A stretch of 64,000 nt of DNA, taken from contig JAGASI010000021.1 of assembly GCA_017621845.1 (NCBI GenBank), positions 56,705 to 120,704 on the forward strand, read 5' to 3'. This document shows, piece by piece, positions 56,379 to 64,000 of this stretch. Position numbers and translations under genes: made by a program. The notes under the pieces are model-generated. The model saw only the letters and a program-made list of their open reading frames with translations. It was not told where the DNA came from and ran no database searches. Position 1 is the stretch's first letter, and every line of letters starts with the position of its first letter. Origin of the DNA: Muribaculaceae bacterium (GTDB lineage: Bacteria > Bacteroidota > Bacteroidia > Bacteroidales > Muribaculaceae).

Positions 56379-58817
56379 CTAATCCATTACCCAACGGGCT
56401 ACCAGATAAACATCATAATCGACCGTTGCTGAGCCTTGTCCTATGGGGGCTTCCGATATTTGGATGTCATCCCCATGGGTCAACGGTGTAGACATATCAT
56501 GTACTTCATATATGTCATAGGTCAAACGTGCTTTATAAGTTTTGTGGATTTCGGCACCTCGCCATGGTGGTATCGGGAGAGTCTTGTCAATTTGCCACGT
56601 CGGTAACAGGCGTTCCGAGGATCGACACCTGACAGCTGTGGTGCTCAAGTAATACATATCGCCCTCGGCACCATGATCTTTATATCCTGTATCAGTCTTA
56701 AAGTTATTTATGGCCTGGCGGCGAGCATCCACTGTATCAAGTTCGGTAGTGTAACAATCTTTCTTGAGACGCCACTGTAGATGACGGGCCGCAGCCGAGA
56801 AGTCGGGTATGGCCTGTTCCTTTTTGATGTCATAGTTGCCATGGGGCTGGATGGTTCTCAGCTTCAGTTCTACAGATACCTCCCGTGACGCCGGCAACAT
56901 GTAAGTGGCCGTGTCAATAAGGCACCTCACATTTCTCAGTGATACTGTATCAAGCAAATTCAGCCTGTTCAGGTCGATTTTATTAATCCTCGCTTTGGCT
57001 TCCACGACACGGTTGCCATGCCTTAATATTTCATCATAACCGGCCCAGAATCGAGCGAACAAACCATCCTTGAATTGAAACAATAATGACAGTGTGGGAG
57101 ATGTGCCATCAGACAACACAATAAGCTTGCCATCCATGCCCTCGCCATTAAGACGGCCTATCGTGCCGCTCTGGAGTGTATAGGCAAACATGAAAGCCAA
57201 CGGTGTCTCGCTACCGTCTTTCTCGTCTTTCTCGCTACCCTTGATATAGCTGTGATAATGGCGCGCCCCGAATAGGTACAACGGAGCCATGTCATTGATG
57301 AAATTTCCCTCGGTATAGAGGTTGTTGACACGTGCCACGGGCACACACTCATCCTCGGCGGTAAGCTCCAGAGCTGTGTACCCTTCAGGCTGTGGATCCC
57401 AGGCGAAGAAGCCTGACGAAGATGCCATCACTCCACCATTGTTAGCGTCCAAGCGGTACCATTTCCCGGACACATATTCTCGAGCCAGGAATGTTTCTTC
57501 CTTGTCGTCAGTAACAGTATTTTCACTCCCATCAGCAGTCCGGGCTTTAACGGTACGTTCATCTCCACTACCGTCACGGTCGCCGTCATCACGATCATTC
57601 TCATCCGGCCAGTCAGGGTCAGATATGTCGGGCCACTCATCGAGGTCTATAACATCATCATACCAGTCATAATAATGCTCGTCGCCGCTCCAATTAGGCT
57701 TATCAGCTGTTCCGGAATTGCGCCATAGACTCACATCCGAGCCCAATCTTACCCTTGAGACATCCAACCCCCTGATGAAGTCCTCAAATCGTGCTGTCGC
57801 CGGCTCTGCTCCCGTGATGGACGTCGAGGCACTGAGCTTGACATATTGTTTGACCTCATACTTTAACAACTCAGGCTCTGTCAACAAGTCATCGAGTCCC
57901 GGTGCGTCATGTTGGTTGATAATATCTTTTATAAGTCTCATGTCAACCGTTCCGGCCCGATAGTCGATATTGTATACCAATCCAAATCTTACCCATAGGG
58001 AATTAAGAAATTCACTTACGGTACAGTCCGGCATCAAATCGGCATACTTCACACGTCCGTTACACACACTATCGGCAACGTTATTCAATACCACCAGGCG
58101 AGCCAATTCACGGTCGGCCTTGAACGGATTAGCGACCACCTCCAGTCCGAGATCGTTAAACACCAGATCCAACACTTTCCACACTCTCAGCATAGGGCTC
58201 ACGCCATAGCCATCGGGAACGTTGACAGTGGTAACCTTACCATCGATGACACGCTTGATCTGCCGGGGTTGAACCATGTCTCGCGCCCCGGGAACATTAA
58301 GTACTTCCCAGAACTTATCGCCGGGGGTGCCATTATCATTGATGGCCACCGGAAACACGGCCCAGTCGGTCAGCTGAGGGTCAGCCCCAAGGTAATTATT
58401 GTACAACTCACGCAATAACTCATCTATCGGATATTGCGCGCCCTCAGGTTCATAGACGGGTAAGCCCTCGAGGTCACCCAGCTTGCGGTCTTTCCATTTG
58501 GCGTACGCCGCCGAGTTGTCAAATCCAACGTTGAACACATATCCTGACCCACGTCCGCTCTCGGTTACATTCATCAGCCCGCGACGTATATACGTTCCGT
58601 CCACTACATCAACTTTTTGCGCGGGAGTATTGGGATCCACACCGGCGTCGAGGCGATGGACACCGTCGAGCAATCTGATATTGCGACGTGTCACCGGCAC
58701 TGTCACCGGCATACTTTGACTCCCCAGCTCATTATATACCGGGTTAGTTTCTTCGATACTCACTTTCATGTCACGAGGCAAATCAAGTGCCTCGCCTTTT
58801 ATCTTGATTTCTATCAT
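56379..58817 (-). CDS. Large tail tip protein of prophage 2
   Basis: 812 aa. MIEIKIKGEALDLPRDMKVS starts a beta-rich N-terminus with YNELGSQSMPVTVPVTRRNI. Middle: LRVWKVLDLVFNDLGLEVVA and LNSLWVRFGLVYNIDYRAGT, typical of tail-hub proteins. An Asp-rich linker lies near residues 395-425 (DPDWPDENDRDDGDRDGSGD). It follows the tape measure by 5 bp. Hub or baseplate role likely. Confidence 0.75.
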   Translation of the reverse strand: MIEIKIKGEALDLPRDMKVSIEETNPVYNELGSQSMPVTVPVTRRNIRLLDGVHRLDAGVDPNTPAQKVDVVDGTYIRRGLMNVTESGRGSGYVFNVGFDNSAAYAKWKDRKLGDLEGLPVYEPEGAQYPIDELLRELYNNYLGADPQLTDWAVFPVAINDNGTPGDKFWEVLNVPGARDMVQPRQIKRVIDGKVTTVNVPDGYGVSPMLRVWKVLDLVFNDLGLEVVANPFKADRELARLVVLNNVADSVCNGRVKYADLMPDCTVSEFLNSLWVRFGLVYNIDYRAGTVDMRLIKDIINQHDAPGLDDLLTEPELLKYEVKQYVKLSASTSITGAEPATARFEDFIRGLDVSRVRLGSDVSLWRNSGTADKPNWSGDEHYYDWYDDVIDLDEWPDISDPDWPDENDRDDGDRDGSGDERTVKARTADGSENTVTDDKEETFLAREYVSGKWYRLDANNGGVMASSSGFFAWDPQPEGYTALELTAEDECVPVARVNNLYTEGNFINDMAPLYLFGARHYHSYIKGSEKDEKDGSETPLAFMFAYTLQSGTIGRLNGEGMDGKLIVLSDGTSPTLSLLFQFKDGLFARFWAGYDEILRHGNRVVEAKARINKIDLNRLNLLDTVSLRNVRCLIDTATYMLPASREVSVELKLRTIQPHGNYDIKKEQAIPDFSAAARHLQWRLKKDCYTTELDTVDARRQAINNFKTDTGYKDHGAEGDMYYLSTTAVRCRSSERLLPTWQIDKTLPIPPWRGAEIHKTYKARLTYDIYEVHDMSTPLTHGDDIQISEAPIGQGSATVDYDVYLVARWVMD

Positions 58818-58822
58818 CTCGC

Positions 58823-61800
58823 TTATTTTTTAGGTCTTGTGAATGGAGCACGAGCGCGGTCTTGCTGATCTCTGGCGTAGTCAAAGTCGCGAAGTACGAC
58901 ATAGGCTTTGAGATTGGCGGCCGATGCCTCAAAACGATCTACTGCTTGACAGAACTTATCGACATCGATTGTCGCCGGGACACCTACCATGCCTCCCTCG
59001 GCATATCCGGGTAGGTCTTCGCGATAGGATGCGCGGGGACGGTGCGACCGTCTGATGGATTCGATGGTACCCACGGCATCTATCACCCTGCGGTCGGACA
59101 TGATAGGTTTTGGTACCACATATTCGCCACGGTGGACCAGTCCGGCAACCTCATAACGGTCACCGTCTCCGGTATATCCGCCCTCGGCGTAGCCTGTCAG
59201 TACACGCTCGGCCACAGCGGGTTTGGTGCTCTCACCGCTCGCGACTTTGTCCGGCTGCATATTCTTGATTTTGTCACGCTCGGCTTTAGCGCTCATCACC
59301 TGGGCGGCGCCCGTTGCCGTCAACATCGCCGCGGCTATAGCTCCACCTATGGGGCCCAGCTCGGCAAAGGCTTTCATTATTGACACTGCTGTGTCAGCAA
59401 TAATTTGGCTGATTTTAACAGCAAAATTCACGTCGGCATACTTTTTCTGTATCTCGAGTTTCTTATTTTCCTTTTCCTGCTCAAGCTCGGCCGTATCTTC
59501 GTTGTTGTTCTTGGCTTGTTGGATTAACATGTCATACTTGGCCTCAGACTGAGCAATCTCGGCGTTCTGCAGTTCGGTGAACATCGATGCTCCCAGACCG
59601 GTATAGAAGTCAAACTGCTTTTTCCCATAGGCCACAGCCAGGTCAAGGCGTTTTTTCTGATAGCCTTTTTCTGATATTAGCCCTTGGGTATGCATATTAT
59701 CGAGGTCATCAAGCTCATGGCGATACTGGTCAGCCCATGACAGACCTACATTCTCCTTGAGTTTCCACATCTGTTCTTGATACTGGTAGTTGAGGGCCAT
59801 TATACGGCGTTTTTTCTCCTGCTCGAGAGCTTCGGTATCCAATCCGGCTTGTCGGGCCAGGCCTATCATCGTGTCATACTGCTGGGCAACGGACGAGACT
59901 TCCATGTCGAGACGTTGTTTCAATCCCTCGGGTGAAGCGGCGTTGGTGGTCATCTCGCGCATGAGCTCCGACCACTTACCGGTATCGGTCAGTACCTGAG
60001 ACTGGGCCTTACGTATCTTGTCGGCCAGGTCAAGCAACAATGCTTGGCGTTGCTCGGCCGACATAGATTCGGCCGCCTCGACGTTACTCTTATAGTCCTG
60101 AAGTTCCTTGAGTTGCGTTTCATGGAGCTCATGCTGTTTGGCCATGAGATATATGTCGGCTGCCTCTTGAGTAATATTTTGTTTGGCCACGGCCTCTTGC
60201 ATCGTCACCTCCTGGGTGTCATAATAAGCCTGTGCCGCGGCCACACGTTTCTCATAGTTGTCGTCCAACTGCTTGTTATTGATGGTGTTAAGCTCTTGCT
60301 GAGCCTTGATGCCGTTAGCCATAGCCTTATTAATCTCGGCATTGATTTTATCAATAGTCTGGAGATGAGTTTTATCGGTATTCTCTTTTAATATCGACAG
60401 TTCCTTTACCAAGCGAGCGTTATAACGTATCAGCTCCTGATTACGGGCGATAGCATATTTAGCCTCTGACACAGTATCTTTAGACTTATTAATCTCCAAC
60501 AATTTTTTCTGATGTTCATCATCGATAGGGGCAGTAACTTGGTCGATAGAATCTTCGCTGTATGTACCTCGTTCATGCTTGCTTTTAGACGATTTTTTGC
60601 CTTTAAGTACCTTTAGCCGCTCGCTGATGGCCGTTTTACGCTCCTCAATGCGCTTATACTCAGCATCGGTGGTAGCCTCCTCCTTCCTGAGTTGTTTCAA
60701 CTCATCCTTGAGCCTCTTAATCTCATCAACAGTATCGTGAGCGGCGGCACCAAGCCCCTTGAACCCATCGCCAAGGTCAGTAGTGGCATCGGTCATATCG
60801 GTTGAGAAAATCTCGCTTAGGTCATACCCCATGGCTTTAACGTTTTTGACATAATCATCAACCGCTTTAGACTCATCTGTGTGTTTTCTTTTATACCAAT
60901 CTTGAAATGAAATATTTTTCAATTCCTCTCGTTGTGCATTTTCAATAGCAATATATTCAGGTCGCTCACCTGCTCCCGGGACAACAACATTACTTGGTTT
61001 ATACCTCGGATTTTTAATAGCTTTCCCATTTTTAATTATAAGTGGGAGTTCACCATTCCCGAGTAAAGCAGCATTTGCATCAGCACCTGACACGCTATTA
61101 GGCCCTCTTTCATGTGCGATTTTGCGATTTTTATAAAACTCATAGAGTCTTTGATTATACTCATCTACATACTCCATTTGTTTATCAGCATCAGCTTTCA
61201 TTAATTTCTGAAGACCATCTTTGAATGACTCGAGTATAAGTTTTTTCTTGAGTAATTCAAGATAATTGCTTAAGGCCTTAGAGTTCTCCCGGTATTTTCC
61301 GGTTTCTTTATCGAGGGAAGCGTTATAATCTGGGATAATTTTATTCAGAGCCTCTATTGCTTTAAGCCTTTTATCATAGGCTTCATTTTGAGACATGGCG
61401 ACCTTACGGAGTTCTTCGATTTTCCTTTTTTCTTGCCCATATTTGGCAATAGCTTCCGCTTGACGTTCATTTAATGTTTTCTGAGCGTCAGCAGCATCTT
61501 CAGTCTCGTCTTTCAACGCGACCATCGAGGCAATAAGGCTTACAACAAGGGTAATTACAACACCAAACGGATGCTTTATGAAAGCGGATTTAAATGCTTG
61601 CCAAGCTTTTGTAAAACTTGTTACTGCAAACTTTTGGGCGGTTAGAGAAGTTGTTTGGCCCTCGGTTAATGCAGTGGAGATCTTCGTCCAGGTCGACGAT
61701 AACATTACTGCCGATTTATAGGTTAACCAGGCCGATACAAGAGCACTTAAAACGACCTTTAAAGCTTTAAGAGCATTGTTAACGGCATTTGTGCCCCCAC

Positions 61801-63346
61801 CAAACGATGTCAATCGTGAAATTAACTCACCTATACTCTTAGCGACATATGTTACAGTGTTTCCACATAATTTAAGTATATTGACAAATGGGGTAAAGAG
61901 ATTTAAAATCCATCCTAATACCTGAACGATTGATGTACCCGTCTTATATAATCCGGCCAATACATTATCTAATCCGCCAAATTGCAATATAAACCCTTCA
62001 ATGGCTGAGAAAAATCCGGCTTCGGCCGCCTTGGCATTATCTGCCATTGTATTTGCCATCTGGTTAAACTCAACATTAACGTCTGTTATTGAATCTCTAA
62101 GCTTGAGAATAGCGTCTGACTGTTTTATAAAATTTGAAAATGCCGAAACACTTCTTTTATCTGTCAATTCCAGCATTTTATTGAGATCTATGCCTTCTGA
62201 TGATAACTTATTTAAGCCAGAGACAAGATCATCGAGATTTTTCACCGGGCCACCTAAGGCTTTGGCTAATTTGCCATTTGTATCACATAGGTTTAACAAG
62301 ATATTACGTGTCGCTGTCGCCGCGCTCGAGGCATCAAATCCTGCATTTGCCAGAGAGCCTAACAATGCAGTGGTATCTTCGAGACTCAATCCATAAGCTG
62401 CTGCTACCGGGCCAATTGTCGCTATTGATGCTTCCAATTTGGAGAAATCCAATGAACTTTTTGTTGTTGCAATAGCCAATGTTGCTAATACACTCTCTAT
62501 TTCATTAGACTCTTTCCCAAATATCCTCAATGCCGCACCACTAAAAGCGGCGGCTGAGGCCAAATCAGTACCAACTGCCTTTGAGAATTTTAATACCGAT
62601 GGAGTCATATCCTCAATCTGTTTTTGTGTAAATCCCAGTTTGGCAAGTTCGACCTGCAGACCAGTTACCTGAGATGCCGTAAAAGAAGTTGTTCGGCCAA
62701 GCTCTTTAGCTTGTTGGGTCAATTCTTTAATACCTTCCTTAGTGGTGCCCAATATAGCCGCCAACCTGGAGTTCTCGGCTGAAAACTCCATAATAGTGTT
62801 CTTAAGACTTTTAAATGCGCCAATTACCTGAGTCCCTATTGCAGCGGCAAGACCCATAAAAAAACCTTTGATAGTTGTACCAATCTTATCTGTATCACGG
62901 AGTCGCTCCCAAAATGAGCGTGTCGACTTCGAGGCTTCTCGCATCGCCTTCTCAGTGGCTACTATCTGAGTCTCGAGTTCATGGTACTTATCAGGGTTTA
63001 TAACTTTGGATGTGTTATTTAAATCTCCCTTTAGTTTTTTAAGTTGTCGACTTAATTGGGCATAAGTTTTTCCGACATTGCCAATAGATGTTTCTAACTT
63101 TATAACCTCGTCTTTATTTAAGCGGATAGTCTTGGTATTGTCATCTATAGCATCATTTAGGCGTTTAAACTCTTGAGAGTGGTCGCCCTCCAATTTTGTC
63201 AAGCGTGTTATCTCTCTTCGATATTCTTTATTTTGGTCATTTAATGATTTTATGCTATCCCTGAGGCGGAGGATTTTTTCTTGGGTTTCTGATATGCCAT
63301 TAATATCTATAGTGGCAGATATCTGATCATTACTTATTTTAGACAT
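58823..63346 (-). CDS. Tail tape measure protein of prophage 2
   Basis: 1507 aa. N-terminal coiled coil (ETQEKILRLRDSIKSLNDQN), then the TP901-type tape measure core (LAAILGTTKEGIKELTQQAK, ALRIFGKESNEIESVLATLA, AAYGLSLEDTTALLGSLANA), hydrophobic segments near 560-620, coiled coils, and an Ala-rich end (LGPIGGAIAAAMLTATGAAQ). The final part has LTGYAEGGYTGDGDRYEVAG, common in tail fibre-type ends. DNA for the N-terminal half looks more AT-rich than the C-terminal half, a sign of mosaic origin. Confidence 0.9.
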   Translation of the reverse strand: MSKISNDQISATIDINGISETQEKILRLRDSIKSLNDQNKEYRREITRLTKLEGDHSQEFKRLNDAIDDNTKTIRLNKDEVIKLETSIGNVGKTYAQLSRQLKKLKGDLNNTSKVINPDKYHELETQIVATEKAMREASKSTRSFWERLRDTDKIGTTIKGFFMGLAAAIGTQVIGAFKSLKNTIMEFSAENSRLAAILGTTKEGIKELTQQAKELGRTTSFTASQVTGLQVELAKLGFTQKQIEDMTPSVLKFSKAVGTDLASAAAFSGAALRIFGKESNEIESVLATLAIATTKSSLDFSKLEASIATIGPVAAAYGLSLEDTTALLGSLANAGFDASSAATATRNILLNLCDTNGKLAKALGGPVKNLDDLVSGLNKLSSEGIDLNKMLELTDKRSVSAFSNFIKQSDAILKLRDSITDVNVEFNQMANTMADNAKAAEAGFFSAIEGFILQFGGLDNVLAGLYKTGTSIVQVLGWILNLFTPFVNILKLCGNTVTYVAKSIGELISRLTSFGGGTNAVNNALKALKVVLSALVSAWLTYKSAVMLSSTWTKISTALTEGQTTSLTAQKFAVTSFTKAWQAFKSAFIKHPFGVVITLVVSLIASMVALKDETEDAADAQKTLNERQAEAIAKYGQEKRKIEELRKVAMSQNEAYDKRLKAIEALNKIIPDYNASLDKETGKYRENSKALSNYLELLKKKLILESFKDGLQKLMKADADKQMEYVDEYNQRLYEFYKNRKIAHERGPNSVSGADANAALLGNGELPLIIKNGKAIKNPRYKPSNVVVPGAGERPEYIAIENAQREELKNISFQDWYKRKHTDESKAVDDYVKNVKAMGYDLSEIFSTDMTDATTDLGDGFKGLGAAAHDTVDEIKRLKDELKQLRKEEATTDAEYKRIEERKTAISERLKVLKGKKSSKSKHERGTYSEDSIDQVTAPIDDEHQKKLLEINKSKDTVSEAKYAIARNQELIRYNARLVKELSILKENTDKTHLQTIDKINAEINKAMANGIKAQQELNTINNKQLDDNYEKRVAAAQAYYDTQEVTMQEAVAKQNITQEAADIYLMAKQHELHETQLKELQDYKSNVEAAESMSAEQRQALLLDLADKIRKAQSQVLTDTGKWSELMREMTTNAASPEGLKQRLDMEVSSVAQQYDTMIGLARQAGLDTEALEQEKKRRIMALNYQYQEQMWKLKENVGLSWADQYRHELDDLDNMHTQGLISEKGYQKKRLDLAVAYGKKQFDFYTGLGASMFTELQNAEIAQSEAKYDMLIQQAKNNNEDTAELEQEKENKKLEIQKKYADVNFAVKISQIIADTAVSIMKAFAELGPIGGAIAAAMLTATGAAQVMSAKAERDKIKNMQPDKVASGESTKPAVAERVLTGYAEGGYTGDGDRYEVAGLVHRGEYVVPKPIMSDRRVIDAVGTIESIRRSHRPRASYREDLPGYAEGGMVGVPATIDVDKFCQAVDRFEASAANLKAYVVLRDFDYARDQQDRARAPFTRPKK

Positions 63347-63408
63347 AACTTAAGGGTATTTTTACTTTGTTGCAAAAATACCCCTTGATATGTTTATGGT
63401 GAAGGACA

Positions 63409-63756
63409 CTATTTTTTACCGAACAACCAATCTACAAAGGCTTGTTTGCGTCTGGTTTGTCGTTCGAGAAAAGATTTTTGCTCGGCCTTGAAGTCTCCAA
63501 ACATTGACTGTTTCCATCCTTGTCCATGTTTATGATTATTACGTACTTCAAGAATCGCAAAAACAATCAGTATCAATATAATACCTATCTCAATTCCACC
63601 TGTTATATTTAAGATTTCATTCTTAAATACATTGTATTTACATAATAAAATTGGCGAAATAATACAGGACAATATAAATATTAGAGCCAAAAGCCATGGG
63701 TGTTTTTTTGAAAAACTATCCAATACTCCTTTATGTTCTTTATTGTTATCAGTCAT
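63409..63756 (-). CDS. Small membrane protein upstream of tape measure
   Basis: 115 aa with two membrane helices (HPWLLALIFILSCIISPILL and IGIILILIVFAILEV) and a basic C-terminus (RQTRRKQAFVDWLFGKK). It lies between a chaperone-like partial gene and the tape measure. Such proteins occur there in some prophages; function unknown. Confidence 0.6.
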   Translation of the reverse strand: MTDNNKEHKGVLDSFSKKHPWLLALIFILSCIISPILLCKYNVFKNEILNITGGIEIGIILILIVFAILEVRNNHKHGQGWKQSMFGDFKAEQKSFLERQTRRKQAFVDWLFGKK

Positions 63757-63817
63757 ATCTATATGTTAAAATGTTCCTATCACAAAGGTAATACTTTATT
63801 CAATACAAATCAACTCA

Positions 63818-64000
63818 TTAATTATTTAATTTATCCATTGCATCCTGTAGCATCTTCTTCATGTTGCCAGAAAGCCACTCTCGATACATATAACTCATTT
63901 TTCGGAATGTGTCACGGTATAATATTCCCCAAATCTGACGGTTATATATCTTGTAATTACCTTTCTTCTTCATATCCAAAAATCTTATATGCATGGGATA
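63818..64000 (-). CDS. Partial gene at right edge (tail chaperone region)
   Basis: The last 60 codons of a minus-strand gene, open through the window edge: DMKKKGNYKIYNRQIWGILY, RDTFRKMSYMYREWLSGNMK, end LQDAMDKLNN. Basic and helical. Its position two genes upstream of the tape measure is that of tail assembly chaperones or tube-linked proteins; identity cannot be settled from the fragment. Confidence 0.5.
   Translation of the reverse strand, partial: YPMHIRFLDMKKKGNYKIYNRQIWGILYRDTFRKMSYMYREWLSGNMKKMLQDAMDKLNN

Larger units (their letters stand above)
52162..64000. mobile_element. Prophage 2 (partial, continues right)
   Basis: A second tyrosine recombinase begins 135 bp after attR of prophage 1 and is followed by a convergent tail module (53.4-63.8 kb). 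The DNA is visibly more AT-rich than prophage 1 and shares no obvious repeat with it. Its own right end, structural head genes and lysis genes lie outside the window. It probably uses the same tRNA-Ser site, which would make the two prophages a tandem array. Confidence 0.75.

Overview
The window is a stretch of Bacteroidales-type chromosome (Bacteroidota; a gut lineage such as Muribaculaceae is a reasonable guess) carrying two prophages in tandem. Three things point to this lineage: host genes xerD, a DUF4294-type exported protein and nadB; promoters of the Bacteroidota form (-33 TTTG / -7 TAnnTTTG) instead of the E. coli form; and Bacteroidota-specific phage families (DUF3853, DUF4494).

Host part (1-4578): the 3' end of an AAA ATPase/DUF4435 gene, then the minus-strand cluster nadB - DUF4294 protein - xerD, then a plus-strand tRNA-Ser(TGA) with its own promoter.

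Prophage 1 (about 4567-52161) sits between a 13-bp direct repeat, CCTCTCTCTCCGC. One copy is the 3' end of tRNA-Ser; the other lies 97 bp past the integrase stop codon. It is a complete siphovirus-like genome, visibly GC-rich. From right to left: integrase and small lysogeny genes (50.2-52.1 kb, plus strand); a repressor with two tandem palindromic operators and face-to-face promoters (48.8 kb); an early minus-strand operon (48.8-36.1 kb) with regulators, an SbcC-like ATPase, a RecT/metallo-beta-lactamase-fold pair, HU, a replication initiator with internal iterons, a DUF4406/DnaA-domain-IV fusion and a VRR-NUC nuclease; then late genes (35.9-4.7 kb): membrane protein, PLD-like protein, ParB-methylase, terminase, portal, MuF-like protein, scaffold, major capsid protein, connectors, tail tube, frameshifted tail chaperone, tape measure, distal tail and tip proteins, a diversity-generating retroelement (DGR), and a lysis cassette with holin candidate, GH108 endolysin and u-spanin. 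The same 15-bp palindrome lies beside promoters at 10.2, 26.2 and 36.0 kb, with a weaker copy at 50.1 kb, and probably marks a phage late regulon.

The DGR is the central system. A template repeat (8007-8113) and a variable repeat (8591-8697) are both 107 nt and differ at 18 positions. Every difference falls on an adenine of the template read on the coding strand. The variable repeat encodes residues of about 406-441 of a 449-aa receptor-binding protein placed directly after the tail tip genes. The reverse transcriptase has YADD. The usual Avd position is held by an unrecognised 111-aa protein.

Prophage 2 (from 52162 to beyond the right edge) has its own tyrosine recombinase next to the right att copy of prophage 1, then a minus-strand tail module: tail adhesin with leucine-rich-like C-terminus, two large tail proteins and a 1507-aa tape measure. 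It is visibly more AT-rich. Other notable items are a tRNA-like fold with a 22-nt anticodon loop (43686-43773), a two-gene plus-strand cassette with its own promoter inside the late genes (26.4-27.0 kb), and a zincin motif at the end of the MuF-like protein.
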